A DNA stretch of 6,620 nt from a bacterium (GTDB taxonomy: Bacteria; UBA8248). Both the position numbers and the translations under genes were made by a program. Positions within the stretch are counted from its first letter, which is position 1; each line of letters opens with the position of its first letter. A model generated the notes under the pieces. The model saw only the letters and a program-made list of their open reading frames with translations, did no database searches and had not been told where the DNA came from. The stretch covers positions 1-6,620 of the forward strand of contig JAQBZT010000173.1 in the NCBI GenBank assembly GCA_027622355.1, in the 5' to 3' direction. Shown piece after piece: positions 1 to 6,514 of this stretch.

Positions 1-353
1 CGGATACGGACGACATGCGCGAGGCCAAGAGCATCGAGATTTGCCGATTGTTGCGTGCGGCGGGCGCCAGGCTCCACCTCTACGATCCTGTTGCGATGGA
101 AAACGCCAAGCGCATCATCGGGGAAGACGGAATCATCTACCACGCAAATGCCTACGATGCGGCGTCCGGGGCGGATGCGGCGGTGATCGTCACCGAATGG
201 CGTGAATTTTCTCAACTCGATCTCCGGCGCCTGAAATCTTCCTTGAAGACACCCATACTTTTCGACGGAAGAAATATTTACTCGCTGGAAAAGGTGGCGA
301 GAGCCGGAATCGAATATCATAGTATCGGCCGTCCCTCGTATTTTCCGGAATAA
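1..353 (+). CDS. ugd: UDP-glucose 6-dehydrogenase, C-terminal fragment (5' end outside window)
   Basis: The reading frame is open from the first complete codon at base 3 to the TAA at 351-353, giving 116 residues. It begins in the middle of a conserved motif (DTDDMREAKS), so the true start lies upstream of the window and the ATG at 15 is internal. The TDDMREA motif, the LYDP segment, the ADAAVIVTEWREF block and the FDGRN motif near the end are hallmarks of the C-terminal UDP-binding domain of the UDP-glucose/GDP-mannose dehydrogenase family. TEW..F and DGRN are the form seen in UDP-glucose dehydrogenases. The full enzyme oxidises UDP-glucose twice with NAD+ to give UDP-glucuronate in the cytosol. 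The catalytic cysteine and Rossmann domain are not in the window. The next gene uses UDP-glucuronate as substrate and starts within 8 bases, so the two are almost certainly co-transcribed. A UDP-N-acetyl-hexosamine dehydrogenase is less likely but cannot be excluded from this fragment. Confidence 0.88.
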   Translation, partial: DTDDMREAKSIEICRLLRAAGARLHLYDPVAMENAKRIIGEDGIIYHANAYDAASGADAAVIVTEWREFSQLDLRRLKSSLKTPILFDGRNIYSLEKVARAGIEYHSIGRPSYFPE

Positions 354-360
354 ATTGACA

Positions 361-1311
361 ATGCGGATTGTCGTTACTGGCGGCGCCGGATTCATCGGCC
401 ATCACTTGTGCCGCAATTTTCTCGGGCGTGGCGATGAAGTTGTCTGTATCGATAATTTTATCTCCAGTGAGAGAGGACGGATTCGGCCTCTTCAAGATGA
501 AGGAAAAGAGCGGTTCGTTTTCATTGAGCACAACGTCTGCGCGCACATAAAAGTCGATGGGGTCGTCGACGCCGTCTTTCATTTCGCCAGTCCCGCCAGC
601 CCGATAGACTACCTGAACTACCCAATCCAGACGCTGAAGGTGGGGGCGCTTGGAACGCATAATGCGCTGGGGCTTGCGCTCACCAAAAAGGCCCGGTTTC
701 TTCTTGCCTCGACCTCTGAAGTGTATGGCGATCCGGAGATTCATCCTCAGTCTGAGGATTATTGGGGAAACGTTAATCCCATCGGGCCCCGGGGAGTCTA
801 TGATGAGGCCAAGCGCTTTGCCGAGGCGCTGACCATGGCCTACCACCGAACACACGGGCTGCAGACCTATATCGCCCGCCTTTTTAATACCTACGGACCG
901 GGGATGCGTCTTGAAGATGGGCGGGCGATCCCGAACTTTCTGCGTGCTGCGATTCGGGGCGAGCCTTTGCCAGTGTATGGCGATGGTTCCCAGACCCGGA
1001 GTTTCTGTTACATCTCCGACTTAGTGGAAGGTCTGATCGCCCTGTCAAAAAGCGAGGTTCACGATCCGGTCAATTTGGGCAATCCTGCTGAGATGACCAT
1101 CGCTGAGTTGGCTGAACAAGTGCTCAAGATCACGGGTAGCGGATCATGCATTGAACAACGCCCCCTTCCTCAAGACGACCCCAAGATACGGCAACCCGAT
1201 ATTGCGAAGGCAAGAGCGCTCCTGGGATGGGAGCCAAAGATTTCGGTAGAGGAAGGGCTCCACCAGACTGCAGAGGATTTCCAGAAAAGATTGTCCATCG
1301 GGCAAAAATGA
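361..1311 (+). CDS. uxs: UDP-glucuronate decarboxylase (UDP-xylose synthase)
   Basis: This 316-residue extended short-chain dehydrogenase converts UDP-glucuronate to UDP-xylose with release of CO2, using bound NAD+. The NAD-binding glycine motif TGGAGFIG is at residues 6-13. The family signature ASPASPIDYLNYPIQTLK is at 76-93, STSEVYG at 117-123 (Thr118 and catalytic Glu120), and the YxxxK pair at Tyr147 and Lys151 inside GPRGVYDEAK. NTYGPGMR is at 177-183, and Arg213 in QTRSF is the expected decarboxylation arginine. Length is normal for a bacterial Uxs without the human membrane anchor. I chose the ATG at 361 because the Rossmann strand begins there. A TTG at 355 in the same frame would add two residues and sits 5 bases after a GGA, so it is a real alternative. 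The stop of the upstream UDP-glucose dehydrogenase lies 7 bases before the ATG, giving consecutive pathway steps in one operon. The product would feed xylose into a surface glycan, or arabinose after a further epimerisation. Confidence 0.93.
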   Translation: MRIVVTGGAGFIGHHLCRNFLGRGDEVVCIDNFISSERGRIRPLQDEGKERFVFIEHNVCAHIKVDGVVDAVFHFASPASPIDYLNYPIQTLKVGALGTHNALGLALTKKARFLLASTSEVYGDPEIHPQSEDYWGNVNPIGPRGVYDEAKRFAEALTMAYHRTHGLQTYIARLFNTYGPGMRLEDGRAIPNFLRAAIRGEPLPVYGDGSQTRSFCYISDLVEGLIALSKSEVHDPVNLGNPAEMTIAELAEQVLKITGSGSCIEQRPLPQDDPKIRQPDIAKARALLGWEPKISVEEGLHQTAEDFQKRLSIGQK

Positions 1312-1321
1312 TTATTGCCGA

Positions 1322-3154
1322 CTAAATCAAGGTATGCATTCTGCGGCAGGGAAGTTGCAGCGTCTCACATTGGGCGAAGAAGTCAGAGAGCATCTCATCC
1401 GTGACAGAGGGAATGGCGACGATGACCTCCTCAATATTTTCCTCGACGGCAATTCTGAGGAAATCACTACGGGTTCCCATCACGGAGACACCGTACATGC
1501 GCTTTCCCGACTTTCCGGGGTTGTCGTCGAGAAATCCAACCGGCTGGTAGCCGAGCCTTGGGTTATTGAGCATCTCGCGGACGAGCATCTCACCCGCATC
1601 CCCAGCCCCCATGATTAAAATCCGCTTTCCGAATTTTTTCGAGGCCCCCGGCAACATATCCCGCAGATTCCTGAAAAACATCCGCGTTCCGGAGACGAGC
1701 ATCAGAAGTATCAGCCAATCGATGGCAAATATCTTGCGGGGCCGGTCCGTGAATCCCCAGATCATCAATACCGCCAGAGTCGAGAGAACGGAAGAGGCGG
1801 TAACGGTTTTCGTGATGTGAATCAAATCGGCGACCCCCAGGTAGCGCCACATGCTCCTGTAGAGCCCCATGAAATAAAAGGTCGTCAGCTGTACCAGAAT
1901 AACAACCGGGAGAGTGGTCCAGAAAATATCCAAACGGGCGGGGGAGAGATTCGTTTCGTATCGGAACAGTGTAGCGGTGTAAAACGCAACGCAAATACTC
2001 ACAAAATCAAGCAACATCTCCACGATAACTCTTTTGTGCATCAGCGTGGCGTTGAGAATGGTGGGTGGACCATTTTTCCGCTCGGCAAGAACGGCAGGTA
2101 GCTCGCTCGCATCGATTTTGACTTCCCCGAGGAAAAATCCGAACACCACGGCTCCTGAAATGAAGATGACGGCGATGATAAAGATGATGGAAATTTGAAG
2201 GTAGGCGTAGAGGAAGGCTGTGATTCCCATCAAGGCGCTGAACGCATAAATCATGAGAACCGCGCGCCTTTCACTCACTCCCAGGATGACCAGTCGGTGA
2301 GAGGTATGATCCTTGCCACCCTGTGCAATGCTTTGTCCCCGGAAAATCCGGGTGAGGGAAACGAAGGTGGTATCGAAAATCGGGACGCCGAGAACCAGGA
2401 CAGGCACCATGAGGGTTGCAGCCAGGCTCGTAGGATGGCTTGCCGAGAGAGAGATCGATGCGACGGCGAGCGAGAATCCCAGGACCATGCTTCCGCAGTC
2501 TCCCATGAACACTGAGGCAGGGGGAAAATTAAAACAAAGGAAACCAAGGCAGGCGCCCGTCAAGGCGGCGGAGAAGACGCCCATCAGGACGTTTCCGCTG
2601 ATAAACGACCAGGCGGCCAATACCATGCCAGATATCGCCGCGATGCCGGAGCAGAGACCGTCCATATTGTCGATGAGGTTGAAAGCGTTGGTCACAGCCA
2701 CGATCCAGAAGATCGTCAGCAGGATGGAGAAAAATTTGTGGGAACCAAGGGGAATCGAGGTTCCATAGATGATGGCGATGCAGGCGGCGATAATCTGGAC
2801 CATGAGTTTTGCGGAGGGGCGAAGGCTTGAAATGTCGTCCCAGAGGCCCGCCGCGAAAACGATCAGGACCCCGAGCAACAAACCCAGCAAGCGGGATTGT
2901 AAAATGACGTCAAATTTCATTTCAAAGGTTCTGACGAAAAGAGCAGAAAGAAAAACGGAAATCGCGATGCCGATAAAAATCCCCACCCCGCCGAGGAGAG
3001 GAGTGGGTTCTTTGTGCCACCTGGCCCCCGAAGGTTGAGCGACCAGCCCCATGCGTTTCGAGAGCATCTTAATCCCTGGGATGAAAAAAAGCGAGAATAA
3101 AAACGCGAGTCCCAGTGCAAGGAGATATGGGGTCAGCGGGATGAGATTTGACAT
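1322..3154 (-). CDS. Polyprenyl-phosphate sugar-1-phosphate transferase (WecA/MraY type) fused to a FlaA1/CapD-like N-terminal region
   Basis: The protein is a 610-residue polytopic membrane protein; residue numbers count from the ATG at 3154. The first half matches the WecA/TagO/MraY family, which transfers a sugar-1-phosphate from a UDP-sugar to undecaprenyl phosphate at the cytoplasmic membrane. HKEPTPLLGG is at 47-56, the Mg-binding WDD at 105-107, NLIDNMDG at 159-166, VFMGDCGS at 215-222 and the substrate-loop KDHTSHR at 281-287. Many hydrophobic segments lie between. From about residue 371 a second unit begins, with a further set of membrane segments and LYRSMWRYLG at 431-440. A Rossmann-like strand-turn with GAGDAG at 516-521 follows. 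This matches the N-terminal part of FlaA1/CapD/WbpM proteins, but the chain ends where their dehydratase domain would start, so no YxxxK active site is present. The start is uncertain: 3154 fits homology, since transferases of this family begin just before the first helix. In-frame starts at 3172, 3187 and 3316 exist, and only the last has a fair ribosome site (AGGG, 8 bases away). The sugar substrate cannot be told from sequence. Confidence 0.85.
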   Translation of the reverse strand: MSNLIPLTPYLLALGLAFLFSLFFIPGIKMLSKRMGLVAQPSGARWHKEPTPLLGGVGIFIGIAISVFLSALFVRTFEMKFDVILQSRLLGLLLGVLIVFAAGLWDDISSLRPSAKLMVQIIAACIAIIYGTSIPLGSHKFFSILLTIFWIVAVTNAFNLIDNMDGLCSGIAAISGMVLAAWSFISGNVLMGVFSAALTGACLGFLCFNFPPASVFMGDCGSMVLGFSLAVASISLSASHPTSLAATLMVPVLVLGVPIFDTTFVSLTRIFRGQSIAQGGKDHTSHRLVILGVSERRAVLMIYAFSALMGITAFLYAYLQISIIFIIAVIFISGAVVFGFFLGEVKIDASELPAVLAERKNGPPTILNATLMHKRVIVEMLLDFVSICVAFYTATLFRYETNLSPARLDIFWTTLPVVILVQLTTFYFMGLYRSMWRYLGVADLIHITKTVTASSVLSTLAVLMIWGFTDRPRKIFAIDWLILLMLVSGTRMFFRNLRDMLPGASKKFGKRILIMGAGDAGEMLVREMLNNPRLGYQPVGFLDDNPGKSGKRMYGVSVMGTRSDFLRIAVEENIEEVIVAIPSVTDEMLSDFFAQCETLQLPCRRMHTLI

Positions 3155-3268
3155 GTGCACAGAAAAATCCATGAGGTCCATCAGCATGAAAATAAAAAGC
3201 CACAATATGTCTGCGGATAAAATACCATGATTGCACGGCTCTATCCACCAAGGTTTGAATTCGTTGGC

Positions 3269-3274
3269 ATTATA
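3269..3274 (-). promoter_or_regulatory. Consensus -10 element, probable promoter of the membrane transferase gene
   Basis: Read on the minus strand, these bases are TATAAT, a perfect sigma-70 -10 hexamer. The -35 match is weak: about half of TTGACA is found 16-17 bases upstream. Transcription would begin near 3262 and give a leader of roughly 100 bases before the ATG at 3154. The element lies inside the reading frame that would be used by the far-upstream start at 3316, so if it is a working promoter the shorter protein is the main product. A six-base match can occur by chance, and its position in an A+T-rich gene-start region is the main support. Confidence 0.4.
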
Positions 3275-3328
3275 AAGGTTCTCATCCCGGGTTCCATCGA
3301 AGCGGATGGATGACATCCAAAGAACCCT

Positions 3329-3356
3329 TTGATTTTAGAGGGAAAGTTGCTATATG
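3329..3356 (+). promoter_or_regulatory. Possible sigma-70 promoter of the plus-strand SDR pair
   Basis: TTGATT at 3329-3334 matches four of six bases of the -35 consensus. After a 16-base spacer, TATATG at 3351-3356 matches four of six of the -10 consensus. Transcription would start near 3363, leaving a leader of about 97 bases before the ATG at 3460. It is the best-placed candidate in the divergent region for driving the 3460 and 4466 genes, but each box is imperfect. Confidence 0.33.
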
Positions 3357-3409
3357 GTAGGCCGCTGTTCAGGGGAAGGACAATCGGAGCACTCACCGGG
3401 AAGTTTGGC

Positions 3410-3438
3410 CGCCGGAGAACGCTTTTTTTCGGCCGGCG
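3410..3438 (+). other. Short G+C-rich inverted repeat in the leader of the 3460 gene
   Basis: CGCCGG at 3410-3415 and CCGGCG at 3433-3438 are exact inverted copies around a 17-base loop that contains a run of seven T (3423-3429). An alternative pairing is GGCCG with CGGCC. The repeat ends 10 bases before the ribosome binding site AGGAAG (3449-3454). It is not a standard terminator, because the T run is in the loop and not after the stem. It might affect translation of the leader, or be chance in G+C-rich DNA. Confidence 0.25.
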
Positions 3439-3459
3439 TAAGCCATTCAGGAAGACAAA

Positions 3460-4434
3460 ATGAAAAGTCTGATAACAGGGGGGGCCGGCTTCGTGGGCTC
3501 TCATCTGGCGACCGAGTTGCTGGAGCGCGGACATGAGGTATTCATTCTCGACAACCTGGCGACCGGCCGGCTGGAGAATCTGGCGCACATCCAGGAGAAC
3601 CCGCGGCTTCATCTCGTCATGGGAAGCATCCTGGACTCCGACGGCGTGGAGCCGCTCATCCGCGAGTGCGATGAGGTCTATCACCTGGCGGCGGCGGTGG
3701 GCGTTCGCCTGATTCTGGAAAAACCGGTCGAAACGATCCTGACGAACGTCCGGGGGACCGAAGTGGTTCTCCAGCTGGCGCGTCAATATGATCGGAAGAC
3801 ACTCATCGCCTCCACCTCCGAGGTGTATGGCAAGAACAAAGCGGGCGCCCTGAAGGAGGACGACGACCGGATCATGGGCTCGGTCCGCAAGCAGCGGTGG
3901 GCTTACGCCAACACCAAGACACTCGATGAATTCCTCTCCCTGGCCTACCACCGCCAGTGGAATCTCCCCGTGGTGATCGCCCGCCTTTTCAACACAGTCG
4001 GCCCCCGGCAGACGGGCCGCTACGGGATGGTGATCCCGAATTTTGTGCGCGCCGCCCTGAAGGGAGAGCCCATCGTGGTTTTCGGCTCCGGCGAGCAAAG
4101 GCGGTGCTTCGGCCACGTCACCGATGTCGTGCGGGCGCTCGCCGATCTGGCCTCCCACCCCGGTGCGGTGGGAGAGGTGTTCAACGTCGGGAACGGGAAC
4201 GAGATCTCCATCCTGGCGCTCGCGAAACGGATAAAAGAGATGGCCGGCTCATCCTCGCCGATCGAGTTCATGTCCTACGAGGAGGCCTACGGAGAAGGTT
4301 TTGAGGACATGGAGCGGCGCATGCCGGATCTGAGTAAGGTCAAAGCTTTGATCGGGTACGAGCCCCGCCACCAGCTGGACGACATCCTCGAATCGGTCAT
4401 CGGCTACTTCCGGGAAAACCATTCCGCAGTCTAG
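3460..4434 (+). CDS. NAD-dependent NDP-sugar epimerase/dehydratase/decarboxylase (extended SDR), substrate unknown
   Basis: This 324-residue soluble extended short-chain dehydrogenase acts on a nucleotide sugar with bound NAD(P). The dinucleotide-binding TGGAGFVG is at 6-13, STSEVYG at 118-124, catalytic Tyr149 and Lys153 in YANTK, LFNTVGPRQ at 176-184, and RRCF at 214-217. Glu121 after Thr/Ser matches UDP-glucuronate decarboxylases and 4,6-dehydratases, whereas simple GalE-type epimerases have a small residue there. The RRCF segment resembles the arginine motif of the ArnA decarboxylase domain. A charged stretch before the active-site tyrosine (SVRKQRW, 141-147) is not seen in the other SDRs of this window. 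AGGAAG 5 bases before the ATG is a good ribosome site. The stop lies 31 bases before the next gene, so the two are probably one operon. I would not name the product more tightly: UDP-uronate decarboxylase, 4,6-dehydratase and 4-epimerase are all open, with the first two favoured by the glutamate. Confidence 0.8.
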   Translation: MKSLITGGAGFVGSHLATELLERGHEVFILDNLATGRLENLAHIQENPRLHLVMGSILDSDGVEPLIRECDEVYHLAAAVGVRLILEKPVETILTNVRGTEVVLQLARQYDRKTLIASTSEVYGKNKAGALKEDDDRIMGSVRKQRWAYANTKTLDEFLSLAYHRQWNLPVVIARLFNTVGPRQTGRYGMVIPNFVRAALKGEPIVVFGSGEQRRCFGHVTDVVRALADLASHPGAVGEVFNVGNGNEISILALAKRIKEMAGSSSPIEFMSYEEAYGEGFEDMERRMPDLSKVKALIGYEPRHQLDDILESVIGYFRENHSAV

Positions 4435-4465
4435 TGCCGGCTCTCTTGAGCGGCGGGAAAGCATC

Positions 4466-5422
4466 ATGGCGCGCATACTGGTAACGGGCGGCGGCGGCTT
4501 CATCGGCTCCCATCTGGCGCGGGCGCTTCTGGAGGAGGGGAACCGGGTCCGGGTGCTGGATTCCTTTCTCACCGGAAAGCGGGAAAACCTCTCGGAGATC
4601 CGCGGCGACATCGAACTGATCGACGACCCGGAGGGCGTCACCTCCCCGGAGGTATGCGCGAGGGCGGTGAAGGGGGTGGACGGCATCCTCCACCAGGGGG
4701 CGCTCCCCTCGGTGCCGCGCTCCATCGCCGATCCGGCCGAGACGGACCGGATCAACGTCGGCGGAACGCTGAATCTACTTGAGGCGGCGCGGAAGGAGGG
4801 GGTTCGAAAATTCGTGTTCGCCTCCTCCTCCGCCATCTACGGCGATGCGCCGGGAGATGTCCGGACCGAAGATATGCCCCCGCAGCCGCTTTCTCCCTAC
4901 GCCGTCTCCAAGCGCGCCGGTGAACTCTATCTCCAGCTCTATCACCGTCTCCATGGGATGGATACGGTGGCCTTGCGCTACTTCAACGTCTTCGGTCCCC
5001 GGCAGGACCCGGCCTCCCAGTATGCCGCCGTGGTGCCGATCTTCACGGCGCGCCTTCTCCGGGGGGAGCGGCCCACCATCTACGGCGACGGCGGCCAGTC
5101 CCGCGATTTCACCTATGTGGGCAACGTCGTTTCGGGAAACCTTCTGGCCCTCAGGGCGGAGGGCGTCGGGGGGGAGATATTCAACCTCGCGGCCGGGTCC
5201 AACCATTCGGTGAACGATCTCTTCCGGCGGATTCGGGATCTGGCCGGCGCCGAAAACGTGGAGGCCGAATATGCTCCGCCCCGGGAGGGGGATGTGCGGC
5301 GCTCCGAGGCGGATGTCTCGAAAGCCGAAAAGATGCTCGGCTACCGGACGCTGGTTTCCTTCGAGGAAGGACTGCAGGAAACGGTGGCGTGGTACCGGGA
5401 ACATTCGCCGGAAAATTCCTGA
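4466..5422 (+). CDS. UDP-N-acetylglucosamine / UDP-uronate 4-epimerase, WbpP/TviC-like
   Basis: This 318-residue extended SDR inverts C4 of a UDP-sugar through a 4-keto intermediate using bound NAD+. TGGGGFIG is at 7-14, ALPSVPRS at 79-86, SSSAIYG at 120-126, SPYAVSK at 143-149 (Tyr145, Lys149), RYFNVFGPRQDP at 171-182, and GQSRDF at 210-215. The SVPRS block and FNVFGPRQDP are characteristic of the WbpP/TviC branch, which acts on UDP-GlcNAc/UDP-GalNAc and their uronic acid forms, rather than classical GalE. UDP-glucuronate or UDP-glucose remain possible substrates, as the pocket residues that set preference cannot be read off by eye. The ATG at 4466 is the natural start because the first beta-strand follows immediately; GGGA 7 bases upstream is a weak ribosome site. 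It is the second gene of a probable two-gene operon and is strongly G+C-rich (45-46 of 60 bases in two lines counted by hand). Confidence 0.85.
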   Translation: MARILVTGGGGFIGSHLARALLEEGNRVRVLDSFLTGKRENLSEIRGDIELIDDPEGVTSPEVCARAVKGVDGILHQGALPSVPRSIADPAETDRINVGGTLNLLEAARKEGVRKFVFASSSAIYGDAPGDVRTEDMPPQPLSPYAVSKRAGELYLQLYHRLHGMDTVALRYFNVFGPRQDPASQYAAVVPIFTARLLRGERPTIYGDGGQSRDFTYVGNVVSGNLLALRAEGVGGEIFNLAAGSNHSVNDLFRRIRDLAGAENVEAEYAPPREGDVRRSEADVSKAEKMLGYRTLVSFEEGLQETVAWYREHSPENS

Positions 5423-5506
5423 GCTTTTCAGTTCTATGCCATAAACGGCTCGCGTACATGAGGTATGGTTTTGGATCTTTTGGGGAAAGTCTAGCAAAAA
5501 GTGATT

Positions 5507-6493
5507 TCATTTTTCCCCGAAGTATTTTTTGTGCCACGACCACGCCGATTGGATTTGATCCTCGAGGGAAGGATAGGCTGGCTTCCAGCTGAATTCTTGC
5601 TGAAAAAGCCTCGCGTTGCTGACGAGGCTGGCCGGATCGCCCGGCCGCCGGGGAGCGATAGCCGACGGGATGTCCTGTCCTGTGATTCTGCGGGCGGTTT
5701 CAATGACCTCGCTGACGGTGTGCCCCTTCCCGGTGCCGAGATTGAATGCCTGGAAGCCCTTGCTCTTTTGCATTAACCCTTCGAGAGCGAGAACGTGGGC
5801 TTCGGCCAAATCTGATACGTGAACGTAATCCCGTATGCAGGTCCCGTCGTGGGTGTCGTAGTCCTCTCCGAAAATCTCAATCCGCGGCCGGCGGCCGAGT
5901 GCAGCATCAAATACGAGCGGGATCAGATGCGTTTCGGGGTCGTGCACTTCTCCTAACTCGCCCTCCGGATCGGCTCCTGCCGCATTGAAGTAACGAAGTG
6001 CGATCGATGAGAAATTATAGGCCACGACATAATCCTTAAGGGCTTGTTCGACCATCGCCTTGGACCAGCCGTAAGGGTTGTCCGGTTGGATGGGGCTGCT
6101 TTCGGGAATGGGAACTTTCCCGGGAGTACCGTATACGGCCGCCGTGCTGGAGAGAATGAAGCGGGAGACACCATGTTGGCGCATGGCTTCGAGGAGGCAA
6201 AGGGAGGCCGCCGTATTGTTGATGTAGTACTTCGCCGGATCCGCAACGGATTCTCCCACGCTGGTGCAGGAAGCAAAGTGCATGACGGCGATTGGCTCAT
6301 AGGTGGATAAAATCTCGAGAAGACGGGTTTGATCGAGAAGGTCCCCCTCTTCGAGAGGTCCCCATTTCACCGCCCATTTGTGTCCGGTGGTGAAGTTGTC
6401 GAATGTGACCGGAACATAGCCCCGGCGATGGAGCGCCTTGCAGACATGGCTCCCGATATAACCGGCTCCGCCGGTGACCAGTATGTGCTCCAC
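5507..6493 (-). CDS. galE: UDP-glucose 4-epimerase
   Basis: This 328-residue GalE interconverts UDP-glucose and UDP-galactose with tightly bound NAD+. TGGAGYIG is at 7-14, HFASCTSVGESV at 72-83, SSTAAVYG at 115-122, NPYGWSK at 139-145 (Tyr141, Lys145), RYFNAAGAD at 167-175, and GTCIRDYVHVSDLA at 217-230. RRPGDPA at 282-288 is the usual C-terminal signature. All are textbook GalE motifs and the length is normal for the short bacterial form. The start is GTG at 6493, supported by GGAGG 9 bases upstream and by the first strand of the Rossmann fold beginning at residue 3. The gene runs toward the 4466 gene with 84 bases between stops and has its own upstream region at the right of the window. It would supply galactose donors for the same surface glycan or serve general galactose metabolism. 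Some GalE enzymes also accept UDP-GlcNAc, which sequence alone does not settle. Confidence 0.96.
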   Translation of the reverse strand: MEHILVTGGAGYIGSHVCKALHRRGYVPVTFDNFTTGHKWAVKWGPLEEGDLLDQTRLLEILSTYEPIAVMHFASCTSVGESVADPAKYYINNTAASLCLLEAMRQHGVSRFILSSTAAVYGTPGKVPIPESSPIQPDNPYGWSKAMVEQALKDYVVAYNFSSIALRYFNAAGADPEGELGEVHDPETHLIPLVFDAALGRRPRIEIFGEDYDTHDGTCIRDYVHVSDLAEAHVLALEGLMQKSKGFQAFNLGTGKGHTVSEVIETARRITGQDIPSAIAPRRPGDPASLVSNARLFQQEFSWKPAYPSLEDQIQSAWSWHKKYFGEK

Positions 6494-6502
6494 GAACGTT
6501 GG

Positions 6503-6507
6503 CCTCC
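6503..6507 (-). promoter_or_regulatory. galE: Shine-Dalgarno site that fixes the galE GTG start
   Basis: On the minus strand this is GGAGG, a near-perfect anti-16S match, with a 9-base spacer to the GTG at 6491-6493. No in-frame ATG is nearby, and the site is the strongest ribosome binding sequence in the window. Confidence 0.75.
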
Positions 6508-6514
6508 ACTACGC

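Noticed and set aside
1301..1319. GGCAA/TTGCC hairpin at the uxs stop as an intrinsic terminator
   Set aside because: Only five base pairs, a 9-base loop and no T tract; too weak to annotate as a terminator.
3308..3318. Small palindrome GGATG-A-CATCC around the far-upstream ATG of the membrane gene
   Set aside because: Five-base arms are too short to separate from chance.
3423..3429. Run of seven T before the 3460 gene as a terminator or attenuator tail
   Set aside because: No stem ends directly before the T run; the nearby inverted repeat places the T run in its loop.
3241..4158. Large minus-strand open frame of 305 codons
   Set aside because: It lies opposite the well-supported SDR gene at 3460 and shows no recognisable domain; its composition fits a shadow frame.
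4775..5497. Minus-strand open frame of 240 codons opposite the WbpP-like epimerase
   Set aside because: It is rich in His, Gly, Pro and Arg, as expected of the antisense of a G+C-rich gene, and has no motif.
5482..5518. Inverted repeat GGGGAAA / TTTCCCC between the 4466 gene and galE, a possible bidirectional terminator
   Set aside because: The arms are 23 bases apart, the inner region pairs poorly, the right arm lies in the last galE codons, and no T run directly follows the stem on either strand.
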